A stretch of 32,775 bases of DNA from Dysgonamonadaceae bacterium (lineage in GTDB: Bacteria; Bacteroidota; Bacteroidia; Bacteroidales; Dysgonomonadaceae): NCBI GenBank assembly GCA_031269865.1, contig JAISYO010000181.1, positions 1-32,775 on the forward strand, read 5' to 3'. Position 1 is the stretch's first letter; each line of letters begins with the position of its first letter. A program made the position numbers and the translations under genes. Of this stretch, positions 17,063 through 25,506 are shown in pieces. Under the pieces are notes generated by a model. The model was given only the letters and a program-made list of their open reading frames with translations. It was not told the DNA's origin and searched no databases.

Positions 17063-18148
17063 TCAAAGTTTTTTATTTGTCAGCAAGCCGATTGTTCGTC
17101 CGCGATTTCCGCAAGCGCAATAAAACAGGTAGAGCGTATCGTTTTTCGGATTGTAAACGAGCGATACTTTGTGCGCGTATTGGCTGTCAAGCCCCGTGGG
17201 GTGTCCGCCGAATTTGTAGAGCGGTTCGGGATCGGCAGTCCAATGAAGCAAGTCGCGCGAAAAAGCAATCATAATGCTCGCGCCCCCTTTTCCCACGCCG
17301 AAATAAATCATTGTCCAATGATCGCCGTCGCGATAAACTTTCGGATCGGAAGCAAAGGTGTTGTCGTATCCGCCTTCGTTTACCTTCACGATGGGGTTGC
17401 AGGGGTAGCGCACCCAATGCACCAAATCGTTCGACAACGCCAAACCGCTCTGCTCAACGCCACCGTCGGCGGCATTGTAGAAATTGTAGTACGTGCCGTC
17501 GTGCTCAACCAACCAAGGCTGATAAATGCAGTCTTTTTCCCATTTTTTGGCGTCTTTTTGATAGATTGAGAGAATGGGTTCATTTCCAAGTCGTTTCCAA
17601 GTGAGTCCGTCGTCGCTCGTAGCCACCCCTTCGTAACCTGGACGCAGCTCGTATGCGCCCTGACGGGGATAACAGCCGTAGAGCGAAAAAAACTTTCCGT
17701 CGTTCTTTTTCAAGATATGCGGTGCTTTCACGTCCCACGTATCGTAGAGAAATGCGCCGATGACGCAACCGCCGTGATCAAATTCGCCTTCGCGCCCGAA
17801 ACCCATTGCAAGTCGGGGATTTGTCCAATGAATCAAATCGGTGCTTTCGGCGACAAAGGAATTGTAGCCCTTACCGTTGAAGCCGATAAAGGACATATAC
17901 CACATATCAGCCTTGTCGTCAAGTTGATAAACCATCGGAACGTCGAAATTTTGAAAATCTTCATAGCCCTCGATGTTGTAATCGGACGGAATGATCGGGT
18001 GGGGATAATAGTTCCAACCGCGGTAGGCTTTTCCCCATTCCGACACCGTGGCGGAATCAATCAAAAAACCGTCTGTTTGCGCAAATAATGGTATAGAGCC
18101 AATGCAAAATGCCACTAAACTGCTATAAATGAATTGTTTTTTTGTCAT
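17063..18148 (-). CDS. GH43/GH32-like beta-propeller glycosidase, exported
   Basis: Signal peptide MTKKQFIYSSLVAFCIGSIPLFAQ; repeated blades: ESTDLIHWTNPRLAMG, VKAPHILKKNDGKFFSLYGCY, GVATSDDGLTWKRLG, ALSNDLVHWVRYPCNPIV, AFSRDLLHWTADPEPLY. Confidence 0.7.
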   Translation of the reverse strand: MTKKQFIYSSLVAFCIGSIPLFAQTDGFLIDSATVSEWGKAYRGWNYYPHPIIPSDYNIEGYEDFQNFDVPMVYQLDDKADMWYMSFIGFNGKGYNSFVAESTDLIHWTNPRLAMGFGREGEFDHGGCVIGAFLYDTWDVKAPHILKKNDGKFFSLYGCYPRQGAYELRPGYEGVATSDDGLTWKRLGNEPILSIYQKDAKKWEKDCIYQPWLVEHDGTYYNFYNAADGGVEQSGLALSNDLVHWVRYPCNPIVKVNEGGYDNTFASDPKVYRDGDHWTMIYFGVGKGGASIMIAFSRDLLHWTADPEPLYKFGGHPTGLDSQYAHKVSLVYNPKNDTLYLFYCACGNRGRTIGLLTNKKL

Positions 18149-18190
18149 AAATGTGTTTTTAATGTTTTGTTTAGTCCTTCTTCGCGCCCT

Positions 18191-18198
18191 CAAAGATA
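18191..18198 (-). promoter_or_regulatory. candidate Bacteroidetes -7 element (TATCTTTG)
   Basis: Exact TAnnTTTG upstream of the 18148 start. Confidence 0.55.
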
Positions 18199-18227
18199 TA
18201 AAAATTTATTACGAGAAAATCAAATAG

Positions 18228-19661
18228 TCAAGGACGAGAAGAAAACTGAAAATCTTTCAAGTCGAGGCGGTAGAGTATTTGATTGTAGTCGTAGCGCGGA
18301 ACGATGGGCGGTTTGTCGGCAAACGTCGCCGTGAATGTGCCTTCAAACAGAAGATAAGGCGCGTCGGGCGGCGTCCATTCGGCGTGCAGACGCGGATTGT
18401 AAAATGTGTAGTTGCCGTGTGAGAGTATCTTGACGGCATTGCCCCAAACGCCTGTCGGCGAAGATGCTTCGGCGTACCACACTTCGCCAAATGCGGCAGG
18501 CTTGCCGAACTTTTGCATAAAAATCGCTACCCACCGCTTCAAATAACCGTTCCACGCTATCGAACCGGAATGTGGCTCTATAAGGGTATTATCTTTGGGC
18601 GATGCGATAGTTTTCTGATGTTCAATTTGTTGCCACTCAGATGGGTTTTGCCACGCTTCAAAAGTAGCCTTACAGCGCATTCTTGGCAACGGATCGCCAA
18701 AGAGAACCTGCTTTTCGCCTGTCGGGGTTCGCCATATTACGGAATGTCCATCGGGCAACGGTGGCATCTTCGGAAGGGAATCGCTTTTCGTCCATATAAC
18801 TTTCAGTAATTCAAACGATTGTGATTTATCGTTCCAAACACATAGTCCGCACTCATAAGCCTCTAACGGCGGTGTTATTTTGGTATAAACGGCGCATAAA
18901 CGTTGTTTACCGTTTGCCGATGGCAGGCTGACAAGTCCGCTCAACCATGTGGGACCGCTGCCAGGCATTTTGGCAACCCCACGAACAACGCCTTTGTCGT
19001 CTCTGAAATAGTTGAAAGCAGGAAAAATGGGCGGGGCAGGGTTTGGAAAAGGGTTGAGGGACGTCATTGCCGCCGAAGAATGAAAAATTCCGAGGGGATA
19101 GCGAGCAAGAGATGTATCGCCCCAAACCATAAACGTTTTACCTTCATATTCAGCTATTTGAATACTGTCGCAACCGACAATGCCACTTTCTGCCACATTT
19201 GAATACTCGCCGATCTTCTGACTTTCAGCCGGCAATCCTGCGCCGGTAATACGTCCGATCCTTTGTGCTAGGCAGTTACGCTGCACCTCGACACGCAGAG
19301 TAGTGCCTGCTTCGGGTTTCAGCCGCACCCCTGCATAGCCAAAACTGTCGGGTTTAACTCCGTATCCGTATCCGTTGATATTGAACCACACTTCACGCCC
19401 CATCAGTTCCGGCTCGTCAAAGGCAATAACTCCGGCATTGTCGGTTATAAAACGTTGTTGATGAACAGTTTGAAGTTCCACTAACGGCACCGGCAAACCG
19501 CTACCTTCTTCCACAACTTCTATCCGGCAGTATTTGCGACAGTTGTCAAGCGATGACGGTTCTGCATCATTTATAATCAATGATTTAAGCGATGAATTTA
19601 TCGGAATGGCAGCAATACCGGTAATTGCCGCGTTTTTAAGGAAAGTCCTTCGCGTGTTCAT
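18228..19661 (-). CDS. Tat-signal exported protein of unknown function, possibly beta-propeller
   Basis: MNTRRTFLKNAAITGIAAIP twin-arginine-like leader; WGDTSLARYPLGIFHSSAAM, SIAWNGYLKRWVAIF, GEVWYAEASSPTGVWGNAV suggest propeller blades; family uncertain. Start moved from 19739 to 19661. Confidence 0.6.
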   Translation of the reverse strand: MNTRRTFLKNAAITGIAAIPINSSLKSLIINDAEPSSLDNCRKYCRIEVVEEGSGLPVPLVELQTVHQQRFITDNAGVIAFDEPELMGREVWFNINGYGYGVKPDSFGYAGVRLKPEAGTTLRVEVQRNCLAQRIGRITGAGLPAESQKIGEYSNVAESGIVGCDSIQIAEYEGKTFMVWGDTSLARYPLGIFHSSAAMTSLNPFPNPAPPIFPAFNYFRDDKGVVRGVAKMPGSGPTWLSGLVSLPSANGKQRLCAVYTKITPPLEAYECGLCVWNDKSQSFELLKVIWTKSDSLPKMPPLPDGHSVIWRTPTGEKQVLFGDPLPRMRCKATFEAWQNPSEWQQIEHQKTIASPKDNTLIEPHSGSIAWNGYLKRWVAIFMQKFGKPAAFGEVWYAEASSPTGVWGNAVKILSHGNYTFYNPRLHAEWTPPDAPYLLFEGTFTATFADKPPIVPRYDYNQILYRLDLKDFQFSSRP

Positions 19662-19708
19662 TTTTTTCCCCCTTTCCATTTTGCGAGTGTTTAAATCGTT
19701 TGTAACCC

Positions 19709-19716
19709 CAAAGATA
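19709..19716 (-). promoter_or_regulatory. candidate Bacteroidetes -7 element (TATCTTTG)
   Basis: Exact TAnnTTTG ~48 nt upstream of the 19661 start. Confidence 0.55.
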
Positions 19717-19839
19717 CAAAAAAAATGCGAGCGAATCACAATAGGTAATTGCTCTAAAATTTTGAAGAATTGAAACGAACAACGATCCTTTCAATCATCT
19801 TATTTTAATTGGGTTAGTTAAATCATTTATCTCTTATAT

Positions 19840-20982
19840 TCAGTTAGTTATCAACGCCTCGGCGCACCAAAGCAATGCCGCCTGTCCGTGAAAATCGCCC
19901 ACAAGCGGTTTACGTTCCATATAATGCTTTTTTGTCGTGCCAATGTTTGTGCCGATGCACACGTTCCGCAAATCGCCGTTATCGTTCAGATAGCCAACCA
20001 ATGCCAGCCAAGCCTTACGAGCGATAGGTGCATATTCTTTTGTATCTAACCAAGCATTTTTTACGCCTGTTATTATTGCATAAGTAAACATTGCCGAGCC
20101 GGAAGTTTCCGTCCACGCATCGGGTGCGTCGATGAGTTGATTCCACAAACCTTCTTCGTTTTGATACGATTTCAAAGTTGCCATCATTTTGCGGTATTCC
20201 TGTAAAATCCTTGCTTTATGAGGATTGCTATCCGGTAGATTTTTCAACAAATCCGCCATACCCGCAGCCATCCAACCATTGCCTCTGCACCAAAAAAACG
20301 GTGCGGTGGGCGCGTGGTAAAACAATCCGTTGGGGCGTTGAATGGAATCGAGGTAAATCGTCATCTCGTAAGCGGCGCGGTTGATGTATTTTTCGTCTTT
20401 TGAAGCTAAATAAGCCTGACTTTGTACGGCTGTAATCATATACATATCGTCAACCCAAAAGCGCGTTTGCCACGACAAGCCGTTGTCGAGCAAAGTTTGG
20501 TGTTCTTTTTCGTGTTTAGGGTCTTTGGGAAGTTCCCACTGCCTGTCGGCAAAATCAATCCCGATATGGTAATAAATTTCATTTCCCGTTTGTATATACA
20601 GTTGCAAAGGAATAATGCCAAAAACCGTATTGTCCACGTGATTAGGCTTCTGCATCAGCTCTTTGCGTTTTCCGAACAAAGGGAAAAAACGTTCTTCCAA
20701 TCGGCGAAGCAATTTCTTATTGTTGGTTGCTTTGGCAAAACGCAATGCGCCAAACCACGTACAAGTTTCGGGATAAACGATGTAAGGCGGCTCGCCCGGA
20801 TTTTCATCGAAATTGCGGTAAGGTACTTCAACAAAGCGGTTTGCAACTTTCAATCCGATGAAAGCAGGCTCGCTTCCTTTCGGAAAGTTTTTAAACTCTT
20901 TCGGGCTTTTTGCAAATGCCGATACATAACTGCATATCAACAGGATAAATACTAATTTCTTTTTCATCTTTTGTATTTTCAT
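19840..20982 (-). CDS. GH88/GH105 family (unsaturated rhamnogalacturonyl hydrolase-like)
   Basis: WVDDMYMITAVQSQAYLAS, RPNGLFYHAPTAPFFWCRGNGWMAAGMADLL, TSGSAMFTYAIITGV: alpha6/alpha6 barrel signatures of GH88/105. Confidence 0.88.
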   Translation of the reverse strand: MKIQKMKKKLVFILLICSYVSAFAKSPKEFKNFPKGSEPAFIGLKVANRFVEVPYRNFDENPGEPPYIVYPETCTWFGALRFAKATNNKKLLRRLEERFFPLFGKRKELMQKPNHVDNTVFGIIPLQLYIQTGNEIYYHIGIDFADRQWELPKDPKHEKEHQTLLDNGLSWQTRFWVDDMYMITAVQSQAYLASKDEKYINRAAYEMTIYLDSIQRPNGLFYHAPTAPFFWCRGNGWMAAGMADLLKNLPDSNPHKARILQEYRKMMATLKSYQNEEGLWNQLIDAPDAWTETSGSAMFTYAIITGVKNAWLDTKEYAPIARKAWLALVGYLNDNGDLRNVCIGTNIGTTKKHYMERKPLVGDFHGQAALLWCAEALITN

Positions 20983-21087
20983 CTAATTCATTTTAATGCT
21001 AATGTTTCATTTGGCGTCGGGGTTAATTCGAAGACATAAAATTTTGAAATCAATACACAATTCCGCCGAATTTTCCCCGGATTTCTT

Positions 21088-21119
21088 TCAAAATAAGGCG
21101 GTAAAGCCGCTCATTTTGA
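21088..21119 (-). terminator. hairpin downstream of GH5 gene
   Basis: Minus strand TCAAAATGAGCGGCTTTACCGCCTTATTTTGA: outer 7-bp and inner 4-bp stems just past the stop at 21134. Confidence 0.5.
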
Positions 21120-21133
21120 CGATGCAGCAATTT

Positions 21134-22753
21134 TTACACCCTCGGATTGGCGGCTAAAATCCAATCTATGGCGATTTCGCCTTTCAGCACCTCTATTTTC
21201 AGTTCGTTTTCGCCGTCCTGATAAGGATACGAAGGCAATGCCGTTTCTATCCAATCATCGCCCTCAATGTCAATGTTTAGGGCGTGTCCGTTGATGTAAA
21301 AATTGATGCTGCCGGATCCCTTTGTACGAATGATTGTGTGCCACGACGTCGCATCGGCAGCATTTACTTTATACACCGTCCATTCGCCGGAAGACAAAAC
21401 AATGGCTTGTCCGCCACCCCTTCCATTGGCGGAAACGGGCGCTATCTTAACCGGCTCTTTTTTACGGTATTGCTTGGATAGGGAATTGATGTCCTTGACA
21501 AAATACGATTTGTTGTAACCGTCGTGTCCATAATTTTCCGCCTCGATTTTCAAAGGCAGTCGGCGAAACATTGCGTTTACGACGTCGGGGTAATAGACAC
21601 AGTTTCCGAGCTTGACGTTTTCGAGCAGTTCATCGAAAATCCGTTGTGCATCAAGCGCAATCTCGCCCTCGCCCTTTTGCGAGTATGCCGCCACGCTTGC
21701 CCAACCTTCGGGTTTTTTTATGGAATAGGGCGTATTGCTCGTGTCCATTTTTTTCCAAGGCCAGAACGACCAGCCGATGTTGTTCTTCTCAAAATACTGA
21801 GTGGTAGCAAAATAGATGGTATTATCTTTTTCCCCGGTTTCGCCCACCCAAATGGGTGTGTTCAACTTCTGCCTTTTTTCGATGAAATGACTGATGTCAT
21901 TCAGGTTAGTCGGCTGATCCCAACAATAGTAATGAAATTGAAAAAACAGATTTTTGTCGGGCGACTGATCAAACAAAGACCAATTGTTTGACCAATTGTA
22001 GCCTTCGAGAGTGAAAATATGTTTTTTATCTACCTTGCGAATTGCCTTTATCAATTTGATATAGAGGGGCATCAATTGATCTTTGTATTGGGCGGCGGCG
22101 CCGGTATTTTCGGGCAGGGGTTCATTGAGCAAATCGTAGGCGGCGACAATGGGTTCGTTGCGATAACGTTTGGCTATTTTTACCCATAATTTTTCCAATA
22201 AATCCTGATTTTTAGGGTTTGAGAAAAGTTCGGGCAGGTTATTCGGACTGTCGTCAATGTTTTGTCCGGTTTGTCCGCCCGGTGCGCCGTGCATATCAAT
22301 GATGACGTAGAGCTTGTATTTTTTGCACCACTTAATCAGATTGTCAAGCAATTGGAATCCTTCGTCCAAGAATTTATAGGGCGGTTCTTCACTCATAAAC
22401 AGACGGGCGTTCAGCGCCGGACGAACAGAATTATATCCCAATTCGGCAATCCGTTTGATGTCGTCTTCCGTGATGTAGTTCTTCCTGAACTGTTTCCAAA
22501 ATTTTTCCGCTTCTTTTTCGCCGAGATGAGCTTTCACGATGGCTTCTATTTTCCTCGGACGATCGCCCTGACTGCCGAATTTCCACATATAGCCTTCCGG
22601 TAACAACCAATTGCCTAAGCCTACGCCTTGCAAAAGGATTTTATTGCCCTGTTCATCAACGATGTCGTGATTCTCGGTATGAAGAAAGGACTGCGACGAT
22701 ACTGTCATAGTTGCACCAATCAATACCGCCAACGATACTAAAAATGTTTTCAT
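21134..22753 (-). CDS. GH5 family glycoside hydrolase with C-terminal CBM-like domain
   Basis: ILLQGVGLGNWLLPEGYMWKF, YVIIDMHGAPGGQ, AYDLLNEPLPEN (acid/base NEP), PIWVGETGE (nucleophile); C-terminal IKIEAENYGHDG...YKVNAADATSWHTIIRTKGSGSINFYINGH CBM6/35-like. Confidence 0.88.
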   Translation of the reverse strand: MKTFLVSLAVLIGATMTVSSQSFLHTENHDIVDEQGNKILLQGVGLGNWLLPEGYMWKFGSQGDRPRKIEAIVKAHLGEKEAEKFWKQFRKNYITEDDIKRIAELGYNSVRPALNARLFMSEEPPYKFLDEGFQLLDNLIKWCKKYKLYVIIDMHGAPGGQTGQNIDDSPNNLPELFSNPKNQDLLEKLWVKIAKRYRNEPIVAAYDLLNEPLPENTGAAAQYKDQLMPLYIKLIKAIRKVDKKHIFTLEGYNWSNNWSLFDQSPDKNLFFQFHYYCWDQPTNLNDISHFIEKRQKLNTPIWVGETGEKDNTIYFATTQYFEKNNIGWSFWPWKKMDTSNTPYSIKKPEGWASVAAYSQKGEGEIALDAQRIFDELLENVKLGNCVYYPDVVNAMFRRLPLKIEAENYGHDGYNKSYFVKDINSLSKQYRKKEPVKIAPVSANGRGGGQAIVLSSGEWTVYKVNAADATSWHTIIRTKGSGSINFYINGHALNIDIEGDDWIETALPSYPYQDGENELKIEVLKGEIAIDWILAANPRV

Positions 22754-22781
22754 TGATCTTCCATTTATGTTAATAATCCCG

Positions 22782-22789
22782 TAAAGGTA
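22782..22789 (-). promoter_or_regulatory. candidate -7 element (TACCTTTA on minus strand)
   Basis: TACCTTTACGGG ~29 nt upstream of the GH5 start. Confidence 0.4.
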
Positions 22790-22877
22790 ATAGAAGTTGT
22801 GCGCAAAAACAAATTTATTTTGCTTTTCCCTTAGCGTTCACTATTTTTGCGACAAATTATCTCAATTGAAATACACA

Positions 22878-23380
22878 AATATACCGGATAAAATGTATTT
22901 CTACGGCAACGCCCTCACTGAAAAAGATCAGGCGATATATGTGCCCCGATCCATATTGCTGTCATTGAGATTTGGTGTGGAAAAATTTTTCTGGTATGAA
23001 TTTGCAGGCAACGAACATAGTCCTTTCGACAAGGAAAATTCAATATCGTGCGAGCAAAAACGCTCGAAATAAAACCTGCCTATACCGCTTACGCCACGCT
23101 CGGCAAGCTGTTTACGGAAGGTTCTCGCATCGACCTGAAAACAGAATGGGACAGAGGCTCTTTTTGCGCTGTTAATTGGCGACAACCCGATAAAACGCGG
23201 GTTTGGGCTTTGTGGACGCCGGAAAATCATCAAAATGTGAAAATAAAAATTGGAAAAGGCTTTCGCAGGGCGATCAATTATATCGGCGAGGACATACCTG
23301 TCACGGACAAAACAACCGAACTATCTCTTTCGCCGGAAATAATCTATTTGGTTGGTGCTGAAACGCTGGATTTTAAGTAA
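22878..23380 (+). pseudogene. C-terminal remnant of a glycoside hydrolase, frameshifted
   Basis: MYFYGNALTEKDQAIYVPRSILLSLRFGVEKFFWYEFAGNEHSPFDKEN in one frame continues as IVRAKTLEIKPAYTAYATLGKLFTEGSRIDLKTEWDRGSFCAVNWRQPDKTRVWALWTPEN in another; no start or N-terminal catalytic portion. Confidence 0.65.
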
Positions 23381-23385
23381 CACAA

Positions 23386-24468
23386 CTATCCCTTTTTTCT
23401 TACCGCTACACATTCCGTTTCAACCAACCAATCTTTGCGGCATACGCTCGCCCGAACTATGATTGTCGGGGTTTTGGGGAAACGTTTCTCGAAAATTTGG
23501 CGCACCGAATCGTAGTCTTCACGATTTCGGACATAAACGATGAAGGACAGCACGTTGTCGAAATCAGCCCCTGCCTCTTTGAGCAACGCCCCTATATTTT
23601 CGAGCATTCTCTCGGTTTGTTTTTCGATATTGCCCTCGTGGATAACCTGTCCCCGATTGTCGATGCTGGCGGTGCCGGAAATGTAAATCTGACGGCGATC
23701 GTCGAAATCAATGCTTGTCCCGCGCTCGAAAGCAACGCCGTAGTCGTGGGGCGCGTTGAGGTGGGTAAGGGCTTCCAAAAATCGCACCTGAGAGGCTTGC
23801 AAGCCCTTGATGCCGTAGGCATCGAAAGACATATCCGGGTTGTGTGTCAAGCCTTCGCCTTCGATGCCGGTGCTCGCCACAAAATGCGTTTCTTTGCTCA
23901 GCCCCCAAAATTTAAAGATATTGTTCCTGCCCCTGACAACGGAATGGTAGTTTTTATCTATGTCATTGACGTACAGCCAAGTCCTGATGCACCCGTCCAA
24001 AAAAGAACTGCCGTTTAAATGCAGTTCCACGCCGAAACAAGCGAGGGAATATTCGGTTGCCATCTCAATGTCGTCGAACCCGAACCGCAAATCAGCCACT
24101 CGGTAATGGGTGTGTTTTCCATCGTCTTCGATACACAAAATCTTTTTGCGTGAGATGGTTACGTCTGTTTTTAGGATAACCCACGCCGCAATTTCCGAAC
24201 CGTCGAGCGGGGGTTGTCCAACAATCGAAACGGCATATTCCGATTCTTTGTTTTTTCGGTAAACTTCTGTGTACTGGGTTTGAATGTCGCTCAAAAAATA
24301 GCGTTTGAAAACAGGGGTGTAGCCCGGATTTTCATTTAGCAGGGCGATGATACCGTTGTCGATTTCGTCCAATTGCCCGGAAAAAGATTTTGCCGCGCCG
24401 GAAGGACACAAAATGGCGTGGCATTCTGAATTGCGACTGGAAATAAAATAGGCTGTTTGTGATTTCAT
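23386..24468 (-). CDS. RidA/YjgF-fold protein, chorismatase (FkbO/Hyg5)-like two-domain arrangement
   Basis: C-terminal Rid-like region: RQIYISGTASIDNRGQVIHEGNIEKQTERMLENIGALLKEAGADFDNVLSFIVYVRNREDYDSVRQIFEKRFP; longer N-terminal domain with KRYFLSDIQTQY. Confidence 0.65.
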   Translation of the reverse strand: MKSQTAYFISSRNSECHAILCPSGAAKSFSGQLDEIDNGIIALLNENPGYTPVFKRYFLSDIQTQYTEVYRKNKESEYAVSIVGQPPLDGSEIAAWVILKTDVTISRKKILCIEDDGKHTHYRVADLRFGFDDIEMATEYSLACFGVELHLNGSSFLDGCIRTWLYVNDIDKNYHSVVRGRNNIFKFWGLSKETHFVASTGIEGEGLTHNPDMSFDAYGIKGLQASQVRFLEALTHLNAPHDYGVAFERGTSIDFDDRRQIYISGTASIDNRGQVIHEGNIEKQTERMLENIGALLKEAGADFDNVLSFIVYVRNREDYDSVRQIFEKRFPKTPTIIVRASVCRKDWLVETECVAVRKKG

Positions 24469-24472
24469 TCGC

Positions 24473-24480
24473 CAAAGATA
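24473..24480 (-). promoter_or_regulatory. candidate Bacteroidetes -7 element (TATCTTTG) abutting the start codon
   Basis: Minus strand TATCTTTGGCGAATGAAATCAC: only 4 nt between motif and ATG. Confidence 0.5.
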
Positions 24481-24552
24481 CAAAAATTTGCAATTCCGTT
24501 AGAGTGATGCACTAAATGTTGATATTTTTAATTAGTGCGTCAGTAGTAAAAT

Positions 24553-25455
24553 TCAAATGCAATACAATCCGTCGGCGGTAACGTAATGCTTGTCGATGCC
24601 GAGTTCTTTAACCCATTGGCGCGTCTCGACGGTCTTCCATATCCCTGTATTATAGCCCGTTCCTGGATTGTTGTCCCACAACCAACGTGGCGTGGACCAT
24701 AGGCAGGCTTTGAATTTTACTGTCTCGTAAAACTTGCGGTTCACGCCGTTTTGTCCGTGATGCGCCATTTGAAGGTAATCGCAATCCAAGTCTTTGCGGT
24801 ACGCGCTGGCGAGGATTTTTTCGCCTTCCTCAATCCCTGCATCGCCGAGAAAAACAGCCGAGCGTGCGGTGTCGGATACCCGTATTACCATACTCGAATT
24901 GTTGTAGGCGTTGTTGGTAAATTCCTCATTCTTAACGGAAAGAATTTTGAATCGGACACGATCTATTTCGATGGTATGTCCCGGTTCTTTCACGTCGATT
25001 ACCCGTGCAGGCGTTTTTTTCAGGTTTTCGTAAAACTCTACCGTCAATGCGCGGCTGCCTTCTTCCACTTTATTGTAAAACTCTGCCGAAAATTCAGAGT
25101 GAAAGATGGATTTGATGCGTATCCCATCGGGGTTTTTCAGTATCTCGTTCAACGCGCCGATATGATCGGAATGCGGGTGCGACAAAAACCACGCCTCGAC
25201 TTCGTTGCCCAAAGAACCGAGAAAACCGCGCAGGTAGCCCGCTTCGGGCGCCACGCCGCCGTCCATCACGATTATTTTGCCCTGCTTCGTGCGGAACACG
25301 TAAGAGTTGCCCTGCGAATTATTCTGATGCAGAGGCAGTTGCCACATTGTAAATTGCGATTTGCGGGATTGTGTCTCGCCAAAAACCGCTTTCGGGAAAA
25401 CCACCGCGCCCGATGCCACTGCCGAACGCCTTAAAAAATCTCTTCTGTTCATCAT
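24553..25455 (-). CDS. MBL-fold (ComEC/Rec2-like) metallo-hydrolase with Tat leader
   Basis: MNRRDFLRRSAVASGAVVFPKAVFG leader; GNSYVFRTKQGKIIVMDGG, SHPHSDHIGAL (HxHxDH), GDAGIEEGEKIL, MAHHGQNG. Confidence 0.88.
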   Translation of the reverse strand: MMNRRDFLRRSAVASGAVVFPKAVFGETQSRKSQFTMWQLPLHQNNSQGNSYVFRTKQGKIIVMDGGVAPEAGYLRGFLGSLGNEVEAWFLSHPHSDHIGALNEILKNPDGIRIKSIFHSEFSAEFYNKVEEGSRALTVEFYENLKKTPARVIDVKEPGHTIEIDRVRFKILSVKNEEFTNNAYNNSSMVIRVSDTARSAVFLGDAGIEEGEKILASAYRKDLDCDYLQMAHHGQNGVNRKFYETVKFKACLWSTPRWLWDNNPGTGYNTGIWKTVETRQWVKELGIDKHYVTADGLYCI

Positions 25456-25506
25456 TTTTTTTCTGATATTTAAAGGTTTAAAAATTTCATCATTTATTGC
25501 TTGGCA

